DNA from: Chrysochromulina tobinii
Taxonomy: Eukaryota > Haptophyta > Prymnesiales > Chrysochromulinaceae
Assembly (NCBI GenBank): GCA_001275005.1
Contig: JWZX01001593.1
Span: forward strand, 1-27,414
Length of the DNA stretch: 27,414 nucleotides
Direction of reading: 5' to 3'
Part shown: piece after piece, positions 1 through 10,136 of the stretch
How the letters are laid out: every line of letters begins with the position of its first letter
Position numbering within the stretch: the stretch's first letter is position 1
The notes under the pieces: generated by a model
What the model was told of the DNA's origin: nothing
Databases searched by the model: none
What the model saw: the letters and a program-made list of their open reading frames with translations, nothing else
Made by a program: the position numbers and the translations under genes

Positions 1-265
1 TGCCGAGTGTTGTCGTCGGGGAGTCGAGTACACGTGTCACGAGATCGAACTCCTCATCCTTGCTAAGTGCCCTCGGGCGGCCTTGAACGACGTCGCCGGT
101 CTTCTCGAAGGTCGACAACCAGCGCTTCTGGCTCGAGGCTGAGACGTGCAAGTGTTAGGTGACCTCCCTGGCCGTCAGCCCCAAGGTCGTGCGCTTGAAA
201 ACAGCGCGCCACCGGATCGCTGCGACGCGCTTGCAGCGTGAGTCGTCGCGGAGCGAGAGGGACAT
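1..265 (-). pseudogene. Tc1/mariner (IS630)-type transposase, N-terminal HTH part, broken and cut by the window edge
   Basis: Read on the minus strand from an ATG at 265, the frame gives a segment with RWRAVF, GLTAREVT, then an in-frame TAA (155-157), then HLHVSASSQKRWLSTFEKTG, GRPRALS and a run ending in SPTTTLG at the window edge. This is the usual order of the paired helix-turn-helix DNA-binding region of Tc1/mariner-superfamily transposases: Arg-Trp helix, G-L-[ST]-x-x-E-[IV], L-x-VS recognition helix, RW/RY-L-x-x-F-x-x-TGDV, then a GRPR linker. The catalytic DDE/D domain would lie to the left of the window. The stop falls inside the first HTH, so this copy is probably dead unless the stop is an assembly error. 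The start could be further upstream (ATG near 409), but the family-like sequence begins only near 240. Family assignment is by pattern recognition. Confidence 0.7.
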
Positions 266-332
266 GAGAGAGCGCGAGAGCGAGAGCGCGAGAGGAGACT
301 TCGCCGACCTCCCCTCCCCTCCCCTCCCCCCC
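247..332. repeat. GA-rich tract followed by C-runs (G-quadruplex motif on minus strand)
   Basis: Bases 247-296 are a purine-rich GAGAGCGC-type simple repeat. Bases 309-332 are repeated CCCCT ending in a C7 run. The minus strand therefore has at least four runs of four or more G spaced by single A, a canonical G-quadruplex motif immediately inside the proposed transposon end. Confidence 0.6.
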
Positions 333-333
333 A

Positions 334-357
334 GCTCAGGACTTATGACAAACACTG
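334..357. repeat. Probable terminal inverted repeat of the transposon
   Basis: On the minus strand this starts CAGTGTTTGTCATAAGTCC directly inside a TA dinucleotide (358-359), resembling Tc1/mariner ends. Its partner should lie to the left of the window. Confidence 0.45.
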
Positions 358-359
358 TA

Positions 360-549
360 GCAGCCAAAAAAGGAAAGTTTTGTGGAGGCGACACCGTGCA
401 GGTGACCACAAACGCAGCTCCGTGACTCTCACACGCTTTTTAATTTCGTCACGCAATCTGTCATCGATCGCACCAGGGCACGACGATGTGAGTGCGCGTA
501 CATGTACTACTTCTCGTAAACGTTCTGTCACGGGCTGTGCGAGGGCACC
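360..549. other. Non-coding leader before the PLOD-like glycosyltransferase gene
   Basis: I see no gene here. The frame of the next gene has a stop at 517-519 and no ATG before 550. There is no clear TATA box. The stretch is less GC-rich than the coding DNA and presumably carries the 5' leader or promoter of the gene at 550. Confidence 0.4.
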
Positions 550-1677
550 ATGCCGCTCTCTCATCCCCATCTGGTCAAGCTGCAGCCAGCGCCGTCCAAT
601 CTCGAGATCGCTCAATGCGCCTATGAGATCTCCGGGCGATGGGATGTTGCCGATGCGCCGCTCATGCTCCTGGCGTATGCGTCCAAAATAGTTTCACCGT
701 GGATGCTCGCCGTTTCTGCAGCGCTGCAGAATTTGCCTCTTGTGGTTGCTGGCCTCGGTACTTCGGATGATTGGCGATGGTTTGACGGCGGTACGCCAAA
801 GCTTCCTGGCTCGCTAAGGGCCGTGCAGCTGCTCAATGCGGTGGGGTCCACTTCTCAAGTTCCGGTCGCTCTTGTGGACGCATTCGACACGTTTGTGGCT
901 AACCCAGTCTCTTCACGCCTGGCTCGCTCCCTCGAAAGACTCGGCGACTCTTCCGTGGTGTTGGGCGGCGAGTGCATGCACTATCCCAAATGCAACGTCG
1001 GTGAGATGCATGACAAAGTGGCTGCGTACCGTGCATGCATAGAGGAAGGCCTAACCAGCTGTGCGCCCAACGGCGGCTACATGATCGGTCGACCCCGGGC
1101 AGTGGAGGAACTCCTCAGCTCGATACTTCGGGTGCTGGTCGCCGGGAATGGCGACGTAGGGCCGCGGCGCTTCACGCGAATGAACGACCAAGGAGCCCTC
1201 CACCAAGTGCTCATCGACGGCATGAGGCACGTGCACGCGCGCATAGATGGCGCGTCAGAGCATGTATTGAACCTGCACCCGTGCGCGACGCGCCAAAACC
1301 ACACGGCGATGACCAAGGGGTTCGAAAGCTGCCGCGTGCGCTATTCGATACCATTATCGCGGACGCTCGTGCCGAATGCGTCTGCCGTGATTCACTGGCC
1401 ACGTGGCTCGACGCGCAAGGCATGTGGTGCCCGCGATTGCGATCCGCCCGTGAAGCCGCTCCTCGTGCATGCAAACGGACAACATGCACTCCTCAAACAC
1501 CATAAGCTCGCTCCCATCGTGAACAAGCTCTCAGCATGGCCACCACCAGCGCGGGTGATGGCCATGCCGGTGCTGCTCGTGGATGCGGCTCCGAATCGGC
1601 CGTGCACGGTGGTGCATTTGAAGGAGCTTCTGACAATGCGGTTCGGCAACACCACAGCGCCACCTGTGCTGATTTAA
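550..1677 (+). CDS. PLOD-type (procollagen lysine glycosyltransferase-like) GT-A domain protein
   Basis: The 375-residue protein looks like the glycosyltransferase domain of the multifunctional lysyl hydroxylases (PLOD/LH3), which use UDP-sugars and Mn2+. Visible features are: strand LVVAGLG near residue 68; a DxxD motif LVDAFDTFV (D110, D113) equivalent to the TDSYDV of LH3; VVLGGECMHYPKC near 136-148; NGGYMIGRP near 175-183; NDQGALHQVLIDG near 212-224; and VHANG (H307), matching the HGNG motif whose His helps bind Mn2+ in LH3. The Fe(II)/2-oxoglutarate hydroxylase half of animal PLOD proteins is absent. No signal peptide or TM segment is visible; ATG 550 is the first Met after an in-frame stop at 517. 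The substrate is unknown. Stand-alone proteins of this kind in algae and giant viruses act on collagen-like or surface glycoproteins in some cases. Confidence 0.75.
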   Translation: MPLSHPHLVKLQPAPSNLEIAQCAYEISGRWDVADAPLMLLAYASKIVSPWMLAVSAALQNLPLVVAGLGTSDDWRWFDGGTPKLPGSLRAVQLLNAVGSTSQVPVALVDAFDTFVANPVSSRLARSLERLGDSSVVLGGECMHYPKCNVGEMHDKVAAYRACIEEGLTSCAPNGGYMIGRPRAVEELLSSILRVLVAGNGDVGPRRFTRMNDQGALHQVLIDGMRHVHARIDGASEHVLNLHPCATRQNHTAMTKGFESCRVRYSIPLSRTLVPNASAVIHWPRGSTRKACGARDCDPPVKPLLVHANGQHALLKHHKLAPIVNKLSAWPPPARVMAMPVLLVDAAPNRPCTVVHLKELLTMRFGNTTAPPVLI

Positions 1678-1793
1678 CTTGACACTGTGAAAGCATATAT
1701 TTAACTTGCAAAATTCCGCAAAATGGTCTCTCGATGTGAACCGCAATCAAGCTCTGAAATGAAAGCGGAGAGAGACGGAGAATCCGATCACAC
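1678..1793 (+). promoter_or_regulatory. AT-rich spacer: 3' end of the glycosyltransferase gene and candidate promoter of the next gene
   Basis: This is a short AT-rich island in a GC-rich region, with a TATA-like stretch at about 1695-1703 (ATATATTTA), roughly 95 bases before the first ATG of the downstream gene. It may equally serve as the 3' untranslated region of the upstream gene. No experimental signal can be seen. Confidence 0.3.
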
Positions 1794-2504
1794 ATGGCAG
1801 GTACGAGTGACCAGCGGAAGCTCTCAGTGGCATCAGGCTCGTGCAGTTTGCCGATGCGTGTGCCCCTGACTTGGCTCGCACTGATATCGATGCTTGGGCT
1901 GGCCCGGGGCGGCGCTGCGCTCGCGGGCGGCGATGCAGACGAGCACGGCTGCAGGCTTTCCGCGGGGTACTCGTGGTGCGAAACGACGAGCAGATGCTAT
2001 CGGCCGTGGGAGGAGTCATGTGCTGCAGCGCTGGGGGCGTTTGGAACGATGACGGGGGCCGTGGAGCACCCGGCGTCAGCAGCAGGCCGGCACCCGGAGC
2101 ATGAGGCGTCGAGGAGGGAACACGGGGCTCCACTGGAAGGACTCGCCAAGATGGAAGTGCCCGAGGAAGAGCAGCAGGACCCCCTTGGCAGCGAAGGGCC
2201 ATTAGGCACGCTAGCCGAGACCCCAGGGGTGCGGCGCACCAACTTGGCGGTGGCGCTCGTGCTCGCTGCCGTGGCGATCGTCGTGCTCGCCGCCGTCCAT
2301 CAGTTCCGTCGGCCCAAGGCGTGGCAGAAAGGGGCACTGGGGGCGAGCGTGGCGGCGTCGGGCTCCCCAGCAGAAACGTTCTGGGAGACGGCGCAGGCGC
2401 CGCTCCTCGAGCCCGCGGGCGGCGGCCAGCCCATTGTTTTGAGCATACCGCCCTCGGAGCCGCCGTCAGACTCGCCGGCCTTGGTGCTCAAGGTGCGCTT
2501 GTAA
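1794..2504 (+). CDS. Small type I membrane protein with GYSWC/PWEE four-cysteine motif
   Basis: The 236-residue protein has a hydrophobic N-terminal segment (about residues 23-44, VPLTWLALISMLGL) that looks like a signal peptide. Met21 (ATG at 1854) could be the better start. A compact cysteine motif follows: C53, AGYSWC62, C68 and RPWEESC76. I recall motifs of this form in small secreted or membrane proteins of marine protists, some marine bacteria and giant viruses, with no established function. A charged, Glu-rich linker (about 105-145) precedes one transmembrane helix (about 150-170, NLAVALVLAAVAIVVLAAV) with a positively charged stop-transfer (FRRPK). The C-terminal tail of about 60 residues is Pro/Gly/Ala-rich. 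The expected topology is Cys motif outside and tail in the cytosol. Function unknown. Confidence 0.65.
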   Translation: MAGTSDQRKLSVASGSCSLPMRVPLTWLALISMLGLARGGAALAGGDADEHGCRLSAGYSWCETTSRCYRPWEESCAAALGAFGTMTGAVEHPASAAGRHPEHEASRREHGAPLEGLAKMEVPEEEQQDPLGSEGPLGTLAETPGVRRTNLAVALVLAAVAIVVLAAVHQFRRPKAWQKGALGASVAASGSPAETFWETAQAPLLEPAGGGQPIVLSIPPSEPPSDSPALVLKVRL

Positions 2505-2687
2505 CCTCTCCCCCTAGAGCACCTCTCCCCCGGAGTCTCCGAGGTCCCACCCCCCGAGACTACGATCCTCAGGGAGCAGGCGTGCAGGCGTCGGGTGCCA
2601 CATGTGCGGGCTCCGCTGCGAGGGGAGCGTGCGTACTACTCTCGGACTCTCTAGATGACGTGCGAGAACGGAACGGGGAGCCTCCAG

Positions 2688-2736
2688 TTAGTGCTGTTAC
2701 CATAGAGCGTGGCTATCCAAACTTAGTGCTGTTACC
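2688..2736. repeat. Direct repeat, 14 bp, two copies 35 bp apart
   Basis: TTAGTGCTGTTACC occurs at 2688-2701 and 2723-2736, and a partial third copy (CTGTTACCG) follows at once. Function unknown; it could be 3' UTR sequence or mobile-element debris. Confidence 0.6.
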
Positions 2737-2963
2737 GAACTGTTACCGTAAGATTAGCGCCAGGTACATGTACACTGTGAAGAATGATTTGCTCGTTCGG
2801 TTCGAGTTTTGACGATTTTAGTATCCCGGTTCCAGATGACGGTTCCGCACGCGCGCAACGCGCGCGTTCCGGGGGTCCGCGGCAGCCGCGAGCCGGCGGG
2901 CGCGGCGTCTCAAACGCCCCGCCGCGCAGTGCGCAGACCTCACCGCACAGATGTCACGTCAGA

Positions 2964-2973
2964 CTGACGTCAG
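2964..2973. promoter_or_regulatory. CRE-like palindrome CTGACGTCAG
   Basis: A perfect 10-base palindrome with a TGACGTCA core (bZIP/CREB-type site). It overlaps a second inverted repeat CGTCAG-A-CTGACG (2957-2969). The same 8-base core recurs at 27246-27253. Its place between convergent gene ends makes a promoter role uncertain. Confidence 0.3.
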
Positions 2974-3013
2974 ACATTTTTTACGCTGTGGGAGTTGCGT
3001 TCCGTCCGCGGTC

Positions 3014-3032
3014 GACTCGACTATGTCGAGTC
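3014..3032. repeat. Short perfect hairpin, 8-bp arms
   Basis: GACTCGAC-TAT-GTCGAGTC forms an 8-base perfect inverted repeat with a 3-base loop. It is in non-coding DNA between two convergent genes, so it might act in 3' end formation; this is inference. Confidence 0.45.
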
Positions 3033-3482
3033 CTCGAGAGTGTCGTGTGTCGCAGCCGTATGTGACGACTATCCGTGTGAGCCACAACACAACACTCAGT
3101 GCGGGGGGCGGGGGGGGGCGTGCGGTTGTTGCTTGTGTTCCCGCGTTCCACAATTGACAATGGCAAGGAATCGGCCCGAACGATCGATGTCGGAAACTTG
3201 TCGCGGGAACACGGATCGGGTAAAAACTTGCACATGACCGACCGGATATCATGCCGTGCCGCGCAGCACCCAGCAGCAGCAGCCAGCACTGACGTTGCGC
3301 ACGGCACCGCGGACCGCGCGGCCGCAACAGGCACAGCCGGGCCCCTCCGCCTCCCGCTGGCTCGGCGCTGCCTTAACCCCGTACTTTTAGAACTGACCGA
3401 ATGGAGACTAGGCGCATGCTCAACCGCTGGATCGCTCAACCTCGGATGTTCGGCAGCGATCCGTACGTCAGATGTCGCATTC

Positions 3483-6400
3483 TTATTGAGGTCGGTCATG
3501 CTCTTCCTCTGTTGCCCACGGGAGTGCGGCGGCGGCGGCGGGTGGCTCGTAGGCGCCCGCCGGCCGTACAAGTACCTGATCGACCGCGGCGGCGCGCTGC
3601 TTGACCCGTGAGCGCAGTGCCTTCTCGGTTCCCTCGAGCACGAGCCTCGCCGACGGCGCGAGCAGCTTGCTAAAGGGCGCCGTCACGGGCCGACCGGTGG
3701 TGGCCGCCGCGATAGCGGCCGCTGCCGCTGCGTGGGCAGCGGCGGGGCCCTTGACACGTGCGTGCCGCGGCGAGCTCGGGGCCGAATGCGGCGGGTTCGG
3801 GTCCCAAGCGCCGTCCCAAGCGCCCGATCCGCAGGGCGAGAACATTGGCACAGCCTCGGCGCTCGGGACGGCGCCGGGCGCACCGCACCCATGAGCGCTC
3901 GGGACGGCGCTGCTCCCAGCACGAGCGGAGGTGGGTGGTCGCGCACTGCGGGCGGAAGTTGGTGGTCGACAGCCGTAGAGTTGCGTCGCGACGATGCCTT
4001 GTGCAATGGGGTCGGCGGCCAGGCGACAGTCCGCCGTGTCGGGCGGCAGCCCGCCAGCACCCACGGAGCCAGCGAGGAAGGTGGAGCTCAGCCCCTTGCC
4101 ACTGCCGCTGCCGCAGAGGACGCTGCTGCACCCACAGGCGCTGCTCCCGCCTCCGAGGACGCTGCTGCCCACACCCGCGCCGCTCAATCGCTGGCCGCCG
4201 CGGGGCGTGCTCGCCCGAGAGGCCCCTTGCGCCGGAGTCGTCACGCGGCTGTTCGCAGGGGGCGCCGTGCCGGGCGCCGGGTCGGGCGCCTCCCACCCGC
4301 TCGCGACGGCGCTCGGGCGCACCACCGCCGTCGTCTTGGGCGGCGGCGCGGGCGGCGCGGGCGGCGCGGGCGGCGCGGGCGGGCGCATCGTGCGTGGCGC
4401 CACACCGCCGGCGGGAAGCTCCGACGACGGCGGCATGGGCATCGTGATGGACGCCGAGGCCGAGGTGGGCATGAGGCTGCCCGTGTCGTTTGGAGTGAGG
4501 GAGGCAGCTGCTGGCTGCGGTGGCTGCATCGGTGGAATGGTTGCGCTCGGGAAGAGGCCGCCCGCATCCGAGGCCAGCCCAAGCGAGGCACAGGACGCAG
4601 TGGCAGACGCGCCGACGGCGCGCGGGGTGAGTGGGCGGGAGCTCGCCTGGTTCGCCGCTGCGCGGACGCGCGGCGAGAGCGTCGTCTCGAGCGCGCTCAC
4701 GTCTTGCTTGAGCTGCCGGATGAGCTTGTCGCTCTCTTTGGCTCTCAACCCCTTGAGCACCGCCGCCTCCAGAGTCGGGTCGATGAGGGACGATTCGCCA
4801 GCGGCGGTGGCGCTCGGACCGCTCGCCACGGCGCGCGACTTGGCCGCCGCCCTCCGCGCCGCGCGCTCCATGACGCCCTCGACCACCTCGACGAGCTTAC
4901 CGTCTTGAAAGCGCGTCGGCTCGCCCGCCTCTTCGAGGAACGACTCGAGGGTGCCAGTGGCGCGCTTCATTTGCTGATGCTTCTTGGTCAGGGCCTCGTG
5001 TTCGCTCGAGTGGCGCGCGAATGCCTTTTGGGTCTCCGCTAACTTGGAACTCAAGAGCGCCTGCCGCCGCTCGGACGCCGCAAGCTCAGAGAGCAACGGC
5101 GCGTCCCGTGCCGCCTTAGCGCCGGCGGAGCGCTCCTCGCGGCTCTGCACGCGCTCTCGGCGCAGCTGGCGGAATGCGGCGGCCATGCGCACACGGAGGA
5201 GCAGCTGCTTGATCTGTTCGGCCTCTGTACGCAGCTCGTGCAGCTCTTCCTCCGCACGCGCGTCCCCAAGCGTCGAGACCTTGAGCTCGATCGGGAGAGA
5301 GCCGCTCTGTACCATCCGCAGCATCGCCTCGCGTTTCGTCTCATACCGATGCAGGCGCACCTCCATCTCTAGCCGGTACTCCTGCTCGCGCAGCAGCCCG
5401 CGCAACGTGAGGCGGCGCACGACGAGGGAGGCGAGCTCTGCCTCCTTGCCGACGCGCACGCGCTCCGCGGAGTTTCGCTCCACATGCACCGCCGCTTCGG
5501 CCGCCTCCTTGAGCTCAAGTCGCACCTCCGCCGAGGCGAAGCCACGTGATAGGTTCAGCGCGCTCGCACGCAGCGCGACTTCAGTCGGCCGATCGACGTC
5601 GGGAAGCTTGGTGCTGCTCACCCCCGCAGCGCGCCACAGGCCGAGCGCCGCGAGCGCCACCAACCGCCGGTGCTCACGCACGTGCGCACTCGGCAGCGGC
5701 GGAAGGCACTTGTCGGCCACGGACAGGCACAGGTCGTCACCTTGATGAAATGCATGCAACGCATCGACGTTGGCCCATCGTTGCATGCGCCGCTTGGCCT
5801 CCTGCGCCTCGGGCGACACAGCCGCGCAGATGGTGACGAAACGCGCCGCCACGGGCGCCTCGTCGCCCCCGCCACCCGGAACGCCGCCGCCGCCGCCGCC
5901 GCCGCCGCCGAGCCACAGGCTCAGGCTGCCACCAGCCGCATCGGCTCTGTCGGCGGCATCCTCGAGCGCGCCCACGACCGTGCGTGCATTCGCAAGCACA
6001 CGGCTCGTACGCTGATGCACCTCCGGTCGCTCGACGCCGAGCATGGCCTTGAGGATGGCGCTCTTCATCTGCGAGGGCTCAGGCCCCTGGCTCGCGGCCC
6101 GCCCTTCGTAAGCCCCGAGCACCGAATTGAGCACCTCCATCTCCTGCGAGCTCAAGTCGCCGTCGCCGCCCTCGTCACCCTGAGGGCCGCCAGCGCCGTC
6201 GCGAGCACCCGCGCCCGTGCTGCCGAGCTGGCCGCGGAAGTCCGCGTGAGCAGTGTGAGGGTCCGGCTCTCCTGCCGTGCTGCCGCCACTCGCAAGCAGC
6301 TTATTCTTCTCCCGATCGAGCTCAGCGATCTCCTCGGCCAGCCGTTGGAGCGCCGCCTCAACTTGCGTGTGGATCTGCGGCGGAAAGGCGCCGCGCGACA

Positions 6401-9400
6401 CGAGCGCCGTGAGGCCGGCGGCGCCCCCCGCCATCGTAGAGACGGTCAGCGGCGCTGACGAAGCGCTCGCTGCGAGGGCGCCGCTGCCGCCGGCGCTGCT
6501 GCCGCCAGTGGCGCCACCGCTGTGAACACCGCTGTGAGCACCGCTTGTCGGCTCAGCGAGAGAGCCGAATAGCTCAGCGGCTAGAGCGCTCACGGGCGAG
6601 CGATGCGGATTGTACGCCTCGAGGCAGAGCCCGGCGGCCGCGCCCGAGAGCACGAGCCCAACGGCTCGCGCATAGAGCGTGTAGTCTTGCGGCTGGCCAC
6701 TCTTCTTGGCACGCGCCGCCTCGGCCCGCTGGGCGAGCGCCACGGTCGAGCGCACGGCGGCCGAGACGTGTGTGTGTAAGGTGCGCCCACCCACATTTTC
6801 AAAGTGCGCATCGGCCACCGCCATCGCACCCGCCGCGGCGCGCTCGAGAAAGAGCCGCTGCGATGAGAGCCGACGAAGGAGCTCCTCACGCTCGCACCAC
6901 GCGTCGCTGAGCGCCAGCCGGTGCGCGCGCACGGCGAGTGGCGGAAGCGCGCTGGGCACGTACGGCGGGTGCGATTGGGCAAGCACGCGCTGATCGTACA
7001 GCGCGACCGCCTCGGCCTCCGAGTACACGGGGCAGCGCTGACGAAAGGCGCGGAGCAGCCACGCTCGGCGTGAGTCGATCTGGAGTTCGAGCTGAAGCCA
7101 CGTCACTTGCGCCACACACAAGGCCAGCGGATCGAGCGGCGGCACCGCCTCGTAGTCGGCGACGGAAGCCCACTCAGGGGTAGCGGCTGCGAGGGCCGCG
7201 GCCGCGCCGCTCAAGACGACGTCCCTGGCGCCGGGTGCGACGACCCCACCATTCGGTCCGAAGATGGCGTCGGCATTCGGCGGCGGTGCGAGCGTCGGCG
7301 ATGCGCCCCGAGCATCCCAAGCCTCCTCGAACACCCATCGGCGCACGTCGCCGATGCCGTCCATCGCCGCGTTGCAGGGCGGAACGAGATCGGGAGCATC
7401 CAACCGACCGATGGCTCCTCGGTGGCCGCCAATGGGCGCGGTGTGCATGGCGGGCGGCGGCGGAGTGGAGGTGACATCGGCATGCCCCCCCTGCGCAAGT
7501 TGACGAACCTGCTTCTCGATGAGTTCATGCTGCTTGGCGAGCGCTGCCCATCCGGCCGTTGAGAGGCGAAGGAGCTCCTTGGCAACGATCGAGACGGCGT
7601 TGTGAATGCGCAGCGCCGCCGTGCGTGCGCCCTCGACGGGGATGATGCTCGACGGATCGAAGCTATCGCACAGGAAACCACGAGCGCCGTCGGCGCCACT
7701 CGAATCCCAAGCGGCTGGGTCGGCGCCTCCGGTGCCTGCAGCGAGCGCTGGGTCGGCCGCATGCAACCATTGCGGCAGCCGTTCGGGCGCACGCAGCTCG
7801 AGGGGACGCCAGGTCACCTCGAGCACATCGCCGGACGGAGACGCGGACGGGTCGATCCCCCGTGGGCCTAGCGCAGCGGGCGGCGTGTGCGGCGGTGCGG
7901 CGCAGTCACGTGTGATCGCGTGCAGCCGCCAGAGCGCACGGAGCAGCACCGCGGCGTCGGCCACCCCTTCTGCCGTGTTGAGGAGCGCGTGCGTGCGGTA
8001 CAAGCTGAGCTGCAGCTGCAGCAGCAGGGCATGAGAGCGCAGGCGCAGCCAGCGCACCGGAAGCACAGCGTCCTCGTCTGCACCCTTGGGCGCCGCCCCT
8101 CCCTCGAGCAGCTCCTGCTTGTCACGCTTTCCACGCCCCCCACTTGCTGAAGTCGGTCGGTCGGCGGCCACCTGCTTGGCTGTTGGGTCGGGCAGCTTGC
8201 GCAGTGGACACTTGCACGGCAGCATTGGGGCGGTGACCTCCTCAATTTCCCACAGCGCGGCGCCGAGGGCGAGGCGTTCTGTTCGGGTCGCATCCGCCAA
8301 GGAATGGGGCGCGAGCTGTGGCGCCGCATGTTTCGGTGGTGTCACGACGACGACGCTGCTGACCTCGATCTTGCCCGCGGCCTTGCCAGCCTGATCGGCC
8401 TCGGCATTACCTCCACCGCCAACGTGGAGAAGATTCTCAAACCCCGTTTTGATGGCGCTCCTGCCGGCGCCGACGCTGCTCCCGCCACCAGCGAGGCCGA
8501 CTCGGAAAACAATCGGTGGGCCGTCGAGGGAGGTGAGGGATGCGCGCAGCTGGAGGAGGGGCACGAGCCCAAGCAGCGCCGCGGCCGCCTCCGCGTGCGC
8601 CTCGAGCGCGCCCGTCACGGCATCCCCCTTGAGCTCTTTGCCCTTGCTGTCTTGGAGTGGCTCCGCACGTAGCAGCCGCAGCGCGTACTGCGGATCTGGC
8701 AGGCTCCAGAGCGATTCGAGCGTTGCGTCCGCAGAGAGGAGAGAGGAGCGTGCCTCCAGCGCCGCCTCCACTGCCGCCTTGCGAGCCTCATTGCGTTCGG
8801 CTGAGGCGACGCTCTCCGTATGCTTGGACGACGGGCTGGAGCCGGGGGAGGACACGGACGCAGGAGGGGGAGCGACGTCGCTGAAAGAGGTCTTCTTCTT
8901 CCCGGCAGAGGTCGGCTCTCGCCGTGAGGGCGAGGTGGAGCCATATTTGGAGTCCGATTTGGAGCCCGAATTGGACTTGAGGGCTGCAAGCACGGCGACG
9001 GGGTCATCGCACACTATAAAGGGAGACAGGACGGTGCCATAGGGAAGGCGCGCGGGCGGCGGCGCGCTCGGAAGCAGGGGCGCTACCAGCTGCGCAGCCG
9101 AAGCGCACAGAGCCGCCGTGGCCACGCGCGCTGCGGGCTGGCGCAGCGTCTGATACAGCTGGTGGCAATAGTGGCCCAGCAGCTCGTGCTTCGTCTGACG
9201 AAGCCGCTTCTGCGCGATGAGCGCCTCGCTCGGCGCAGGGGGCGCCTGTCTCAGTTTGGTAGAGACGTCGCCCCAGGAGGTGAGGAGCGTAGCGCGAGCT
9301 GCCTTCTCGAGCACTTCGGTCGTGAGCCACAGCATGCAAGATTCGGCCGTGGGGATGGTGGTGAGGGCGCGGCAGAGCTGCTCGATGATCGCGTGGGTGA

Positions 9401-10105
9401 GGTCGCCCCAAGGGGAGACGTCCTCGACGTGGATGACGCCCTGGTAAGCGGGGCGCACGCACAGACGTTGGATGGGCACTGCACACCGGCCGTCGTCCGT
9501 GGCCAACGCGTCATCCCGAGCGCCAATGGCTTCACCCTCCTCGGCAGCTGCGTTGCCGTTCGGAGCCGTCGCCGCACCGGCCGTGACGCCTGCGCCTCCC
9601 GCGCCAGCTCCGACAGCGCTGCCACTGGTGGCGCCGGCGGCGCCCGCGCCCAAAGTGACGTTAACGACGGCGCCCGGCGCCATGGGCATCGGCGTGTTGC
9701 CGAGAGTGAGTTCCGACGGCACCAACGACGCCTCGGCGGCCTCGGCGGCGGCGGCGGCCCTTGCGGCCTTCTCCTCCGCCTCCGCAATCGCAGCGAGCGA
9801 CGCGTTGATTGCACATGCATTGTGCGCGGTGATGACGGCGAGCGCGGCACGCTGCGCGCGTTGCAGCCGCAGGGCTGTGTTGAGCTCCGACATGGTCGTG
9901 TGAAAGCCCGGTCCTACGAGCACCTCCAACCACCAGGCAGAGTCGCGGGGCGCAAAGTCGCACAGGGCGGCCTCAGCCTCGGCAAGGGCACACACGCGGC
10001 ACGCGGCGAGTGCCTTGCTGTCCTCCATCGGATCCTCGGCCTTCGCAGGCTCCATCGGCGGCGCGCAAAAGGCGAGTCGCTCGTCGCGTGCCGTGGAGCG
10101 AGCAG

Positions 10106-10136
<31 letters not shown>

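Larger units (their letters stand above)
1..359 (-). mobile_element. Terminal part of a Tc1/mariner-like DNA transposon
   Basis: The broken transposase (start at 265) lies about 90 bases inside a sequence that, read outward-in on the minus strand from 359, begins TA-CAGTGTTTGTCATAAGTCC. Tc1/mariner elements insert at TA, and their terminal inverted repeats commonly begin CAGT followed by an (A)AAGT-like stretch; the short gap from repeat to transposase start is also typical. I infer that 334-357 is the terminal inverted repeat and 358-359 the target TA. The other end lies outside the window, so the repeat cannot be confirmed by pairing. Confidence 0.55.
2505..3482. other. Intergenic region between convergent genes; no gene seen
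   Basis: This is 978 bases between the stop of the membrane protein gene and the stop of the giant minus-strand gene. Short open frames here have no recognisable protein pattern and end in arbitrary places. It holds two 14-base direct repeats (2688-2701, 2723-2736), a CG-alternating hairpin near 2849-2868, a CRE-type palindrome (2964-2973), a short inverted repeat GACTCGAC-TAT-GTCGAGTC (3014-3032) and a G-rich run (3103-3118). It should contain both 3' untranslated regions. Confidence 0.6.

Noticed and set aside
2321-2812. Plus-strand open frame overlapping the end of the membrane protein gene
   Set aside because: It is out of frame with the TM-bearing protein, Arg/Pro/Ala-rich at first and then running into AT-richer non-coding DNA; no recognisable motif.
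2505-3482. tRNA, rRNA or snRNA genes in the large non-coding gap
   Set aside because: No cloverleaf, box elements or conserved RNA sequence could be recognised on either strand.
3732-5042. Long plus-strand open frame (436 codons) opposite the giant gene, and many similar ones up to 13951
   Set aside because: They are Arg/Ala-rich antisense shadows of a GC-rich coding strand, with no domain pattern; the minus strand has the coiled coil and continuous frame.
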